Source: Oleispirillum sp963678075 | Lineage (GTDB): Bacteria; Pseudomonadota; Alphaproteobacteria; Rhodospirillales; Rhodospirillaceae | Direction: 5' to 3' | DNA length: 64,000 nt | Assembly: GCA_963678075.2 (NCBI GenBank) | Contig: CAXXPK010000003.1 | Span: 1-64,000, forward strand | Part shown: positions 44,573 through 53,829 of the stretch, piece by piece | Layout: each line of letters begins with the position of its first letter | Position numbering within the stretch: the first letter of the stretch is position 1 | Translations under genes and position numbers: made by a program | Notes under the pieces: model-generated | Databases searched by the model: none | What the model was told of the DNA's origin: nothing | What the model saw: the letters and a program-made list of their open reading frames with translations, nothing else

Positions 44573-44899
44573 CTACAGAGCCCCGGGAAACCAAGTCTCC
44601 GGGGCCTCGATTTCGATCACCCAGATATCTTCGTCATAACGGGTTTGACGCGCGATGAAGGCATCGGCCTCCGCCTCGGGCAATGGGGCGACGCCACTAC
44701 CGGCGATCCATTGCCGCTGCCCGTCATCGCCGAATACCGTCTGAAACACCGTGCACAGAAAGCCCGGCGCCACGCGCTTGACCAAAACCGCGCCGGAATC
44801 CGGGTCTCCCTTGCGCGAGACATAGGCGGACAGGTTCTCGACGCCGCAGCGCCGCACCAACGCCTGCACCAGTAATCCGGCCTTGAGACGGGGTTCCAA
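44573..44899 (-). CDS. DUF1491 family protein
   Basis: A 108-residue protein. PRLKAGLLVQALVRRCGVEN at the N-terminus, then GDPDSGAVLVKRV, and ADAFIARQTRYDEDIWVIEI near the C-terminus are characteristic of DUF1491, a small alphaproteobacterial family of unknown function. It ends 9 bases from the convergent DctP-like gene. The stretch upstream (44900-45093) holds the palindromic repeat. Confidence 0.85.
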   Translation of the reverse strand: MEPRLKAGLLVQALVRRCGVENLSAYVSRKGDPDSGAVLVKRVAPGFLCTVFQTVFGDDGQRQWIAGSGVAPLPEAEADAFIARQTRYDEDIWVIEIEAPETWFPGAL

Positions 44900-44929
44900 A
44901 GGGGGCTCCGGGGTTGAAAACCAGGCCAG

Positions 44930-44986
44930 GGCTCCGCCCTGGACCCGGCAAGGGGCCTGGCCCCTTGCATTCCATAACTTGTTTTC
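44930..44986 (+). repeat. Dispersed intergenic palindromic repeat, copy B
   Basis: GGCTCCGCCCTGGACCCGGC, then AAGGGGCCTGGCCCCTTGCA, then ATAACTTGTTTTC. It aligns over its whole length with 10181-10236 (same order: GGCTCCGCCC, GCAAGGGG, CCCCTTG, AACTTGTTTTC). It lies between the cobJ remnant and the DUF1491 gene, both on the minus strand. Confidence 0.7.
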
Positions 44987-45064
44987 GCCGCGTAACGGCG
45001 ACCGGCCATTGCGCGGCGCGATGATCTTATGGCTCTGCGCGTAAAAACCTTACGAATGGCGTGC

Positions 45065-45087
45065 GCGAGGGGCCTGCGACCCCTCGC
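45065..45087 (-). terminator. Hairpin downstream of the cobJ remnant
   Basis: Perfect 8-bp stem GCGAGGGG / CCCCTCGC with loop CCTGCGA, 7 bases past the cobJ stop on the minus strand. No U tract follows. It could be a terminator or another variant of the local palindromic repeat. Confidence 0.4.
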
Positions 45088-45093
45088 AACGTT

Positions 45094-46209
45094 CTATTCC
45101 TTAACCAGGAACGATAGCTTCTTGGCATAGCCGCGCGGCGAATACACCCAGGTCCGCCCGGCCAGATCGAAGGCCCGCGTCGTCTGATTGCCGATGATCA
45201 CCATGGACAGCATGTCGGCGTCGTCGGGGGTCAGTTCGGCCAACGTGGTGACGGAAAGGCTGTGGTCGTCGCGACCGACGTTGCGGGCGATCACCACCGG
45301 CGTGGTGCCGGGCCGCCCGGTCAGCAGGATATCCCGCGCCCGTTCGATCTGACTGTGGCGGCGACGCGATACCGGATTGTAGAGCGCGACGATGAAATCG
45401 CCCAGGGCCGCCGCCTTCAGGCGGGTTTCGATGGTCCGCCTGTCGGTCAACAAATCCGACAACAAAATCAGGCAGAAATCGTGGCCCATCGGCGCGCCGG
45501 CCAGCGCCTTGGTAACGCGCACTTCCTCGCGCGTCATTCCCGACATATGGCGCGGCTTGCCCACGACCACGTCGGCGACCAGATCGAGGTACCGCTTATA
45601 GCCCACCACCGCGCGGTCGGTGACGACAATCCGCGCCGGGGCGTCATCGGCGAACGGCGCACCGCAGTCGGCCAACCATGTCGCGTCCCCCGCCTCGACG
45701 GTCAGCGTCACCGGCAGACCGGACAGCAGACGACCGGCCACTTCCTTCGCGACCAGGGGGTTGGCGACCCGCCAGCCCCGGGGCGGTTCGCCAAGAGCGA
45801 TATCGAAGCGCACGTCGCCTGCCGTGGTCACCCCGGCAGCGCCGTCCAACACCTGCGACAACCGCCGCGCCAATCGGTTGGCGCCATGATGTCCGCCCAG
45901 AATCGGGACCGCGACGCTGCCGTCCTGCGCCACCGCCAGGACCGGCGGCTCGGCCCATTTGTCGGACAGGCAAGGAGCCAGCGCCCGCACCAGAATCCCC
46001 GCCGCGCACACTCCGATGATGCAGGTCCCGGATTCGAACAGGCGGCGCAGGTGAACGGCGGTGTCGGCGAACGATTCGTCGCAGGCGGACACCCGCTTGT
46101 CGAAGCCGTGAATCGCAGCCCCCGGCAGCGCGGCGCGAATCTTCCGCGCGACGGCTGGGCCGCTTTCCGAGAAAACGACGATGGCAATCGGCTGGCTGGG
46201 CTGTGTCAT
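45094..46209 (-). pseudogene. cobJ: CbiG-CobJ fusion (precorrin-3B C17-methyltransferase) with two in-frame deletions
   Basis: The open frame of 371 residues begins with a CbiG N-terminal domain (IAIVVFSESGPAVARKIRA, GCAA-like VCAAGILVRALAP, GGHHGANRLARRLS). At about 45615 it jumps into the middle of CobJ (VVGYKRYLDL), losing the rest of CbiG and the CobJ N-terminus with its GLGPGD SAM motif. At about 45504 TKAL joins AGAPMGHDFC, removing some 45 residues that include the SSGDxGVYGMAG motif. The C-terminal half (IVALYNPVSRRR, MVIIGNQTTR, SPRGY) is normal. The frame stays open, but the SAM site is gone. Fusions of this type are normally near 600 residues. Confidence 0.85.
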
Positions 46210-46216
46210 GAGGGCA

Positions 46217-46822
46217 TCAATCCGTATCGCGGAAGACAAGAATCACTGAGAAATAAGGCGCGGTTTCGTCGGTCAGGCGGGCCAGCGGCACCACCCGTTG
46301 ACCGGGGTTCAGCGCGTGTTCGACATAGGTCGCACCGCCGGTGCAGCCCAGGCGTTCGATCTCCGCGCGAATCTTCGGCAGGTGACGCCCCACCTTCATG
46401 ATCACGGCGGCTGAGGTCTGCGACAATTCGCGCTCCAGAACCTCTTCCGGCAGGGTGCCGGGAAGCACCGTCAGAATGTCCTCGCGCCCGACCAGGGGCA
46501 CCCCGGCGGCGGCGGCGCAGGCGGTGATCGATGAAACACCGGAGACCACCTCGACCTCGTGGCGGTCGGCCAGACGGTCGTACAGATACATGAAGCTACC
46601 GAACAGGAAGGGGTCGCCCTTGCACAGCAGGGCGACGTCACGACCCGCGTCTAGGTGCGCCGCGATGATCTCGGCGTGTTCGTCGTATTTCGCCTAGGCG
46701 GCCGCGGTGTCGATCGCCATCGGCGTGTCCAGCGCCACCTCGATGGCGGTTTCCGGGACGTAGGGCGCGGCGATATCGCGCACGAAGCTATTGCCGTCCT
46801 GTGTACGCGGATAGGCCACCAC
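46217..46822 (-). pseudogene. cobI: Precorrin-2 C20-methyltransferase CobI, N-terminus lost and amber codon present
   Basis: CobI adds the C20 methyl group early in corrin synthesis. The frame starts abruptly at about 46822 as VVAYPRTQDGNSFVRDIAAP, fused in frame to the cobL remnant, so the first 30 or so residues with the GVGPGDPEL motif are missing. A TAG at 46694-46696 interrupts AIDTAAA-stop-AKYDEHAEII. Past it the protein is normal: ALLCKGDPFLFGSFMYLYDR, EVVSGVSSITACAAAAGVPL, VIMKVGRHLPKI, ending near FSVILVFRDTD. It is followed by cobJ after 7 bases. Confidence 0.85.
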
Positions 46823-47756
46823 CGGCACCATCGGCTCGAACTTGGTCATGGTGCCGACCGGGGCATTACGCGCTATCGCCAGCTGTGTCAACGTGCCGTC
46901 GCGCCGTTTTTGAAAATCGAACAGTAACGCCGCCGATTCCAGGGCCACCACGTTGACCACCAGCCGCCCGCCGACGGCCAGCCTTTCCCAGCAGGCATCC
47001 AGCGTCGCGCCCGAGGTAATGCCCCCGCCGACGAACACCGCATCGGGATCGGCGGCGATGTCATCCAGGATATCGGGAGCCGAACCTTCGACAAGCTCGA
47101 TGGCGATGGCGCGGCCCGACGGATTCAGGCGCAGCCACTCGATGGAGATCGAGCCGTTGCCCGCGCCGACGTCCCACAGCACCTCGCCGGGACGGGGCGC
47201 CAGGGCGGACAAGATCACCGCCCGGACCTCCCGCTTGGTCAAAAGACCATCATGGATATAGGCGTCATCGAGCAAACCGGGGGCCATGCCATAGATGCGG
47301 GCATCGGCATCGGCGACGATTTCAATCGCCACCGTGTTCAGGGGATCGCCCGCCGGGTGCGGCCAGCCCGCAGCAACCCCCGCGAGCCGCCCATCGCCTC
47401 GAACACCGTCAACTTACTGGAACCGAAACCGCGCTGGATGTCGGATAGACCACGATCTCGCGCGGATCGAAGGCCGCGTAAAGGGTGGAACCAACGCCGA
47501 ACCACATCGGGTTACCGCTGGCCAACACGGCGACCCGGAACCCGCGCGATGCGCGGATCGCGTTCAGGGTCCCGTCCAGCCCCGCCCACAGCACCCGTTC
47601 GGCGCCCCCCTCCGGCACCATCCGCAACAGTCGGCGCGCGCCGACCACCATCTCGACGGCGTCCAACGCGGCACGGGCGGCGGAGCTTAACCCCGCCAGA
47701 CCATCCTCGCCCAGGCCGATCACCGTCAGCCACGGTTGGGGAGCGGCATCCGTCAC
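46823..47756 (-). pseudogene. cobL: Precorrin-6Y methyltransferase/decarboxylase CobL (CbiE-CbiT), deleted and frameshifted
   Basis: CobL methylates C5 and C15 and decarboxylates C12. The GTG at 47754-47756 starts VTDAAPQPWLTVIGLGEDGL; the CbiE half runs to ASGNPMWFGVGSTLYAAFDP and YPTSSAVS, then a large deletion at about 47415 jumps out of frame to GFGSSKLTVFEAMGG, and a second shift at a G5 run near 47380 leads to DPLNTVAIEIVADADARIYG. The CbiT half has HDGLLTKREVRAVILSALAP and WDVGAGNGSISIEW, but about 24 residues after RAIAIE are missing in frame. The C-terminal end is replaced by cobI sequence. Normal length is about 400 residues. Confidence 0.85.
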
Positions 47757-47773
47757 TTGCCGTCTCCCCCACG

Positions 47774-48334
47774 CTCCGCCTTGGCGGCAATCGCCAGCGC
47801 GTTCACACCGGCGACCCATCGCTGTTCGGGGCCATTGACGAACAGATGCGCCGCCTGGATACGCTGGGCATCGATTACGACGTCACCCCCGGCGTTCCCG
47901 CCTATTGCGCCGCCGTGGCGGCGCTGAAGCGGCAGTTCACCCTGCCGACGATCAGCCAGACCATCGTCTTGACCCGCACCAACGTCAAGACCTCGCCGAT
48001 GCCCGAGGGCCAGGACCTGACCACCATCGGCAAGACCCAGGCGACGCTGGCGATCCACTTGTCGGCCAACAACTTACGACCGATCGTCGAGGAGTTGTCT
48101 CCGCTTTACGGGGCCGACTGCCCGGTGATGGTGGCTTATCGCGTCACCTGGCCCGACGAGACCCTGATTCGCGGCACCCTGGCCGACATCGAGGCCAAGG
48201 TCGCCGCCTCGGGCATCACCAAGACCGCCCTGGTCCTGGTCGGTCGCGCCCTGGCGGAGCATGTCGAATACCCCGACAACCACCTCTACGACCGCAACTT
48301 CACCACCGGCACCCGCACCGCCAAGCCGGAGTAA
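47774..48334 (+). pseudogene. cobM: Precorrin-4 C11-methyltransferase CobM, N-terminal third missing
   Basis: The frame contains RVHTGDPSLFGAIDEQMRRL, YDVTPGVPAYCAAVAAL, QTIVLTRTNVKTSPMPEGQD and APPLT-like AIHLSANNLRPIVEEL, YGADCPVMVAYRVTWPDE and ALVLVGRALA, all typical of CobM/CbiF. The first 80-90 residues, with the GAGPGAPDLIT SAM motif, are missing, and there is no start codon near 47774. The break lies only about 20-40 bases from the divergent cobL start, so one deletion probably removed the cobM 5' end and promoter. Confidence 0.85.
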
Positions 48335-48380
48335 CGGGAGAACCCGGCCAAGCCCTTGCCGGGTATGGGCAAAGCCCGCA

Positions 48381-49064
48381 TTACCCCGGTTCGCGCAGCA
48401 TCTCGACCGCGGCGTTCAACTGGCTCATCCGTTCATGGCTGCCATAGGGGCTGTCCGGGTGGTGGATGGTGGCCAACGCGCGAAAGCGTCCGCGCACCGT
48501 GTTGGGGGCGGGCTTCACCCCCGGTGGGAACCCCAGGATGTGCAGCGCCTCCTCGCGGTTGCGGATGCCGTGGGGAAACGGCACGAAGGACAGCGCCGCG
48601 ACCACCGCGCGCAGGCGCTCGTTTTCCTCGTCCAGACGGGCCGCGCGCGTCACCGCCATCTCGACATCGACACGGGCCGCCGCCATTATCATCGCGGCAT
48701 CGACGCGGGGACGGTCGGGATCCTCCAGATCCAACGTCAGCCTCCCCTCCGCCAGCGCCAGGGCAAGGCCAAGGGCGCGGCGAATCTGTTCCGCGTTGGT
48801 CCCCGCCGCCATTCGCACCTGCAGCCGCGGCTTTCGTCGCCAGGGCCGACCGGCGGCGGGACCGGTTTTCAGGATCACCGTCTCGCGGTCGTCGCGTCCA
48901 GGCTCGCCGGGGTTGGGGGCGGCGTCGATCGTCGCACGGGGCAACGCCAACAGAATCGACCGCGCCAGGTCCCCCGCGTTTACCCCACGCGCCGCCGCCA
49001 GGGAGGTCACCGCATCGCGAAAGGCCGCCGAACAGGGGACAGTGTAGGATGTCTTGGTCGCCAT
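48381..49064 (-). CDS. J-domain protein
   Basis: A 227-residue protein. The C-terminal 65 residues form a J-like domain: ALHILGFPPGVKPAPNTVRG then FRALATIHHPDSPYGSHERM, with the HPD tripeptide needed to stimulate DnaK, and LNAAVEMLRE. The N-terminal region VPCSAAFRDAVTSLAAARGV has the look of a ribbon-helix-helix or small helical domain, and a middle part has EEGRLTLDLEDPDRPR-like repeats. It would be a specialised DnaK co-chaperone. The ATG at 49062-49064 begins MATKTSYTVP. It lies convergent with cobM and is unrelated to corrin synthesis. Confidence 0.75.
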   Translation of the reverse strand: MATKTSYTVPCSAAFRDAVTSLAAARGVNAGDLARSILLALPRATIDAAPNPGEPGRDDRETVILKTGPAAGRPWRRKPRLQVRMAAGTNAEQIRRALGLALALAEGRLTLDLEDPDRPRVDAAMIMAAARVDVEMAVTRAARLDEENERLRAVVAALSFVPFPHGIRNREEALHILGFPPGVKPAPNTVRGRFRALATIHHPDSPYGSHERMSQLNAAVEMLREPG

Positions 49065-49223
49065 GACACTTTTTCCTGAAAAACCGCGACTCGTTGCCAA
49101 CATTGAAGAATCCGACGCGAATCGGAACCGCCTTCGCAACGAGTCTACGCCGCGCGACGGGGGAATCAACTACGTTCGGTGTTGCACGCCGAGGGAAGGC
49201 CTCTTCCGGCCTCGTTTTTCCAT

Positions 49224-49589
49224 CTACCCCAGGGCGCGGTCACAGGCGGCCAGAAGATCGGCGTTGCGCAAGGTCTTCTTGAACACCGCGACAATGCCGT
49301 CCATCTGATTGGCGCGTTTTTCCGAATCGTCCTCTGGCGCGAAATAGCCGGAGTAGAGGATGATCGGCAGGCTGGGGTGGCTTTGGTGCAGGGCGCGGGT
49401 CAGATCGACGCCGTTGCCGTCGGGCATCGACAAATCGACGATCGCCAGATCGGGGCAGGCGACGGCCACCGCCTCTTTCGCCTCGGCGACGCGATGCGCC
49501 TGACGCACCACATGGCCAGCGGATTCCAACACCAGGGCGATCGCATCGCAGGCCAACTGGTTGTCATCGACGATCAGAATGGCCCCCAT
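49224..49589 (-). CDS. Single-domain response regulator (CheY-like)
   Basis: A 121-residue receiver domain: AILIVDDNQLACDAIALVLE with acidic pair, the phosphoacceptor Asp in PDLAIVDLSMPDGNGVDL, the Ser/Thr position in ILYSGYFAPEDD, and Lys in VAVFKKTLRNADLL. There is no output domain. It follows the histidine kinase gene (49597-51180) by 7 bases, so the two form a pair; it may act by protein contact or as a phosphate sink. Confidence 0.9.
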   Translation of the reverse strand: MGAILIVDDNQLACDAIALVLESAGHVVRQAHRVAEAKEAVAVACPDLAIVDLSMPDGNGVDLTRALHQSHPSLPIILYSGYFAPEDDSEKRANQMDGIVAVFKKTLRNADLLAACDRALG

Positions 49590-49596
49590 GGTCTTA

Positions 49597-51180
49597 TTAC
49601 TCCCGTGGCGGGGCGACCACATCGCACAACGGAATCCACACCGTGAAGGTGCTGCCCAACCCGGATTCGCTATCGACATCGATGCGTCCGCCCCAATTGC
49701 GAACGATGCCGAAGGCCACCGCCAGCCCCAGGCCGGTGCCGTGGCCTTCGCCCTTGGTGGTAAAGAACGGCTCGAAGATCCGCTGTTTCAGGGCATGGTC
49801 CATGCCCTTGCCGGTATCGATCACCGCGATCGCCACCGCCGGACAGCTTTCCCCGCCGGGTTTGGCGGCGTCCTCGGCGGCGAACCGGAGCAGATCGGCG
49901 CGGCACCGCACCTGAATCGCCCCGGCATGGTCCATGGCGTCGGCGGCATTGGTGACCAAGTTGGTCAACACCTGACCCAACTCGCGCCGGTCCAAACGCG
50001 CCATCGCTCCCATCGGGATACCGTCGTCCACCGCCACCTCCAGCCGGATCTGCGGCGGCAGACCGGTCTGGATGAAGGCGACCGCATCGTACAGGGCCGG
50101 AATGATCGCGGTATCTTCGTCCGAGACCGGGGCATTGCGGGCAAAGGCCAGAACCCCGCGAACGATGCTCTCGGCGCGTTCCGCCGCATCGGTGATCCGG
50201 GTGAAGCAACGCGCCGCCAGGGTATCGGCCGCGACCTGCGCCGCCCCCAGCTCCGACAGAGTAAAGATCGGTTGCAGGGTATTGTTGAGTTCGTGGGCGA
50301 CGCCACTGGCCAGTTGCCCCAGGGCTTCCATCTTCTGACGGTTCTGTTCGATGTCGCGCAGACGGATATCCTCGGCACGGCCCTCGACTCGCCAGACCCA
50401 GCCACCGTCCGGAATGGTATGGGCGGTGAACCGCAGGTGCAGACCGCCGATCCACGGCACGTCATCCTGGTTGGGGGCATGCAGCAGATGGTTCATGCGA
50501 TCCCGCACCTGCCCCTCGGTGACGCCGACGCCGAACGCGCCCAAGGTCGCCAAAAAGCGAAAGATGGCAATGGCCGGAGTCCCCCGCCGCGCCAGGGGAG
50601 AGGGCAGGCGCAGCATCTCGGGGAAGCGGGCGTTCCACTCGGTCAGGGAATCCTTGGCGCTGAAGGCGGCCAATCCGTGATCCAGCGAATCCATGGTGAT
50701 GCGCAAAAGATCGGTGCGCTCCGCCAGTTGGTGCTCGCGGTCCTTCAGAACTTTGAGGGCGCGACGACGTTCGGTGATGTCGGTCAAAAGCGCGGTGACC
50801 CGCAGCCGTCCGTCGTCCGGGCGCTGGTAGACCCAGTCCACTTGCACGTCGCGCAGGGTCGAATCGGGGCGGTAAAGAAACTGGGTGACGAATTGCGCCT
50901 CGGGCTGACGCATCTGGCGAATAGCCCGCGTCGTCGCCGCCAGCACCGGCCGCGACTCCCAGGTTCCCAGACGATCGAAGGGATGCCCCAGAAGCTCCTC
51001 AATGGAGCAGCCGACAATCGCCCCGGCCATCGGATTGGCCTGAGTGATCAGGCCGCCTTCGTCCAACTCGACCAGACCGATCGGCAGGGATTCCAACAAC
51101 GCGCGATAGCGCCGAACGGTCTGTTCCTCTTCGGCGCGGATTTCGCGGGCGGTCGGAGGGATGGGGGTGCGGTTGGGCAT
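49597..51180 (-). CDS. PAS-domain sensor histidine kinase
   Basis: A 527-residue kinase with no clear membrane segment, so probably cytoplasmic. Residues 20-140 are a PAS domain (RYRALLESLPIGLVELDEGG), followed by a second PAS-like region (RITMDSLDHGLAAFSAKDSL) of the PAS_7 type. The dimerisation box has VAHELNNTLQPIFTLSEL with the phosphoacceptor His. ATP-binding motifs are NLVTNAADAMDHAG (N), DTGKGMDHALKQRIFEPFFT (G1/F) and GHGTGLGLAVAFGIV (G2). Downstream lies its response regulator. The signal is unknown. Confidence 0.92.
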   Translation of the reverse strand: MPNRTPIPPTAREIRAEEEQTVRRYRALLESLPIGLVELDEGGLITQANPMAGAIVGCSIEELLGHPFDRLGTWESRPVLAATTRAIRQMRQPEAQFVTQFLYRPDSTLRDVQVDWVYQRPDDGRLRVTALLTDITERRRALKVLKDREHQLAERTDLLRITMDSLDHGLAAFSAKDSLTEWNARFPEMLRLPSPLARRGTPAIAIFRFLATLGAFGVGVTEGQVRDRMNHLLHAPNQDDVPWIGGLHLRFTAHTIPDGGWVWRVEGRAEDIRLRDIEQNRQKMEALGQLASGVAHELNNTLQPIFTLSELGAAQVAADTLAARCFTRITDAAERAESIVRGVLAFARNAPVSDEDTAIIPALYDAVAFIQTGLPPQIRLEVAVDDGIPMGAMARLDRRELGQVLTNLVTNAADAMDHAGAIQVRCRADLLRFAAEDAAKPGGESCPAVAIAVIDTGKGMDHALKQRIFEPFFTTKGEGHGTGLGLAVAFGIVRNWGGRIDVDSESGLGSTFTVWIPLCDVVAPPRE

Positions 51181-51327
51181 GATAGCGTCCGGTACGGCGC
51201 GGGGTTCGGGTTTGTTGTTTCACAAAGGACGGGGGTTTGTCCATGCCGGGACGGTTGATCGCGGCGGCGCGATGCCCCATCTTAGGCACGGCCCCGGCGA
51301 ATTCCCCGGAGAAAAGGAGCCTTGACC

Positions 51328-51726
51328 ATGACACACACCATCCAAGTCTGCGTTCGCTGCAACTTCACCAAGACCGAGGAAGAAAAGAACGGCGTCCGTG
51401 GCGGCACGCAGCTGTACGAGAACATCCTGAAAAAGATGGAGAAATCGCCGCCAAAGGATCACTTCGCGGTGGAAGCAGCCGGCTGCATGGGAGCCTGCGG
51501 CTCCGCCTGCGCCATCGCCTTTCAGGCTCCGGGCAAGACCGGCTGGATCTTCGGCGGCCTGAACCCGCGTTTTTCGGTCCCCAGCATCCTGGACTTCGCC
51601 GAAAAGTATCTGGCCGACCCGCAGGGCAAGGTACCCTATATCGAGCGCCCGCCGGAACTGGCGGCGGGGTTGATCGCCCGGATGTTCCCGATGGGGAGCG
51701 CGACGACGTCCGACGAGTGCGACTGA
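51328..51726 (+). CDS. DUF1636 family metal-binding protein
   Basis: A 132-residue protein with a thioredoxin-like [2Fe-2S] ferredoxin arrangement: VCVRCNFTKTEEEKNGVRGG near the N-terminus and EAAGCMGACGSACAIAFQAP in the middle supply cysteines for metal binding. This matches DUF1636, found in cobalamin and metal-uptake neighbourhoods in alphaproteobacteria. The ATG at 51328 begins MTHTIQVC. It ends 8 bases from the convergent cobA gene. Function unknown; a link to the corrin genes is by position only. Confidence 0.75.
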   Translation: MTHTIQVCVRCNFTKTEEEKNGVRGGTQLYENILKKMEKSPPKDHFAVEAAGCMGACGSACAIAFQAPGKTGWIFGGLNPRFSVPSILDFAEKYLADPQGKVPYIERPPELAAGLIARMFPMGSATTSDECD

Positions 51727-51734
51727 TGCCCGGA

Positions 51735-52454
51735 CTATTCGGCGTTGGAGGGGGACAACGGCGCCAAACGCGGCGAACGATTGCCGGGGAACCAATTGAC
51801 CCAGGCGCGATAGTCCACCACCGGGCCGACCACGAACAGCGCCGGATTCGGCAGATCGCTGTCGGCGGCATCGTCGGCGCAACGCTCCAGGACGGAAATC
51901 AGCACCCGCTGGTGCGGCGTGCTGGCGTGCGAGACAATGGCGCAACTCTCGCCAGGATCGCGTCCGCCGGCGATCATCCGCTCGGCGATGTGGCCCAGCG
52001 ACTTCATTGGCATGTAGATCACGATCACCGGCACGGTGCGGGCCAGATCTTCCCAATGCACCCGGCGGGACACGCCGCCCGATTTGTCGTGACCGGTAAC
52101 GAAGGCCACTGCGTCGTTGGTTTCCCGCGTGGTCAGGGGAATTCCGGCATAAGCCAAGCCACCGATTCCGGCGGTGATGCCGGGAACGATGCGGAAGGGA
52201 ATGTCGGCGCGCACCAGGGCCTGGGTTTCCTCGCCACCGCGGCCGAAGACGAAGGGATCACCGCCCTTCAGCCACACCACCCGCTTGTCCTGCTTGGCCA
52301 GATCGACCAGGGCATCGTGAACCACCACGTCGGCTTGTTCCAACGCCGAAAGGGCGTGCGGTGTCAAGAGCCCGGGGTCGCCCGGACCGGCACCTACCAG
52401 CCACACCCAGCCGGGATCCAGTTCCACCGTGTATGCGTGCGCGCGTTTCATCAT
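51735..52454 (-). pseudogene. cobA: Uroporphyrinogen-III C-methyltransferase CobA (SUMT) with an in-frame deletion
   Basis: The SUMT enzyme makes precorrin-2, shared by cobalamin and siroheme. The frame (239 residues, usually about 260-280) has VWLVGAGPGDPGLLTPHALS, then at about 52304 ALVD is joined to LAKQDKRVVWLKGGDPFVFG, skipping some 37-40 residues including the conserved GKR segment. The rest is normal: GIPLTTRETNDAVAFVTGHD and IYMPMKSLGHIAERMI. The reading frame is open, so a protein is made, but a missing stretch next to the active site suggests it is inactive. I call it a likely pseudogene, not a certain one. Confidence 0.7.
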
Positions 52455-52551
52455 GGCGGCGGAAGTTATGCCCGTGCGCAACGGCGATGACAAGCCGCCA
52501 TTCGCCGGATATGACACTTTTCGACACGCAGAGGCCATGAAAGGACGTTCG

Positions 52552-52965
52552 ATGGCGGATTCCGCCCAACCCTTGCGCAAAGGATGGACCACCGGCGCCT
52601 GCGCGGCGGCGACGGCGGCGTATCGCGCGCTGTTCGGGCCGGGGTTTCCCGATCCGGTGGAGATCGTTCTGCCGCGCGGCGAACGCCCCAGCTTCGCCCT
52701 GGCGGCCCAATGGCTGGATCCCGACCGCGCCACCGCCGGGGTGATCAAGGACGCGGGCGACGACCCCGACGTCACCCATGGCGCCCTGATCCTGGCCACC
52801 GTCCGCCGGGGCGAATCGGGCAGCGGCATCGTCACCAAGGCGGGCATCCCGGTGCCGGTGGGAGAGGCCGCGATCAACTCCGGTCCGCGCCGCATCATCG
52901 CCGCCAATCTGCTGCGCGGCCCGCACCTGACGACCGGCCCTTTTTCCGCGACGGGTTCGCGGCGC
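52552..52965 (+). pseudogene. cbiD: Cobalt-precorrin-5B C1-methyltransferase CbiD, 3' end missing
   Basis: CbiD methylates C1 in the anaerobic corrin route. The ATG at 52552 (after AAGGACGTTCG) starts MADSAQPLRKGWTTGACAAA; VIKDAGDDPDVTHGALILAT follows. After SGS-G about 14 residues are missing in frame (the usual GTVTRPGL region reads IVTKAGIPVPVGEAAINSGP), and the homology stops near 52950, next to the stop codon of the BI-1 gene on the other strand. About two thirds of the protein (normally near 370 residues) is gone. The frame stays open much farther, but only as antisense of the next genes. Confidence 0.85.
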
Positions 52966-53718
52966 TTACTGGTTCCGGTTGCCCATGAAGCGCAGCATGA
53001 TCAGGAACATGTTGATGAAGTCGAGGTAGAGCGACAGCGCGCCCATGATCGCGGTTTTCTCGGCGGCGGCGACATCGCCGGAGACCGCGAAGTACATCGA
53101 CTTGATCTTCTGGGTGTCATAGGCGGTCAACCCAGCGAAGACCAGCAGGAACATCGCCGACAGGGCAAGGTCCAGAATCGTGCTTTGCAGGAACAGGTTG
53201 ACCAGCATGGCGATCATGCCGCCGACCAGACCCATCAGCAGGAACGAGCCCATGGCGCTCAAATTGCGCTTGGTGGTGTAGCCGTACAGGCTCAACCCTG
53301 CGAACGCCGCCGAGGTGATGAAGAACACCCGCGCGATCGAGGCCGAGGTATAGAGCAGGAAAATATACGCCAGCGACGTGCCGACCAGCCCGGCATAGGC
53401 CCAAAACACGGTCTGCGCGGTTCTCACCGGCATCGTCTGGATCTTCATGCCCAGGAAGAACACCAAGCCCAGCGGCGCGAACATCACCACATAGCCCAGA
53501 ATGTTGGGCTGTACGGCGCCGCGCGGCGTCACGGTGTACAGCATGTTCAGAAGGGCGGGCGTATGCGCCACGATCCAGGCGACCAGCCCGGTCACCGCCA
53601 GGGCCGAGGCCATGTAGTTGTAGACTTTCAGCATGTAAGCGCGCAGGCCCTGGTCAACGGCCTCTGCCGCCGCCGTGCGGCCCATCGTCGCGAAACGCGG
53701 GTCGGTGTACATCGTCAT
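52966..53718 (-). CDS. Bax inhibitor-1/YccA family membrane protein
   Basis: A 250-residue inner-membrane protein with seven hydrophobic segments, ending in LYLDFINMFLIMLRFMGNRN, the typical C-terminus of the family, and AYDTQKIKSMYF in the loop before. Related proteins in E. coli are YccA (an FtsH modulator) and YbhL. The ATG at 53716-53718 starts MTMYTDPRF. Intact. Confidence 0.93.
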   Translation of the reverse strand: MTMYTDPRFATMGRTAAAEAVDQGLRAYMLKVYNYMASALAVTGLVAWIVAHTPALLNMLYTVTPRGAVQPNILGYVVMFAPLGLVFFLGMKIQTMPVRTAQTVFWAYAGLVGTSLAYIFLLYTSASIARVFFITSAAFAGLSLYGYTTKRNLSAMGSFLLMGLVGGMIAMLVNLFLQSTILDLALSAMFLLVFAGLTAYDTQKIKSMYFAVSGDVAAAEKTAIMGALSLYLDFINMFLIMLRFMGNRNQ

Positions 53719-53829
53719 GGTCGTCCTCTCGTGCAAACGGTGTGGATCGCGTCCACCACGGACAGAAAATGTGGTGGACGGCGACGCGGCGCAAGTATGC
53801 CACGATTAAAAGCGAAAGCAACCGCCCGT

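Noticed and set aside
52304..52304. Calling CobA intact because its frame is open
   Set aside because: About 37-40 conserved residues between the two SAM-site motifs are absent, which is not a known natural variant to my knowledge.
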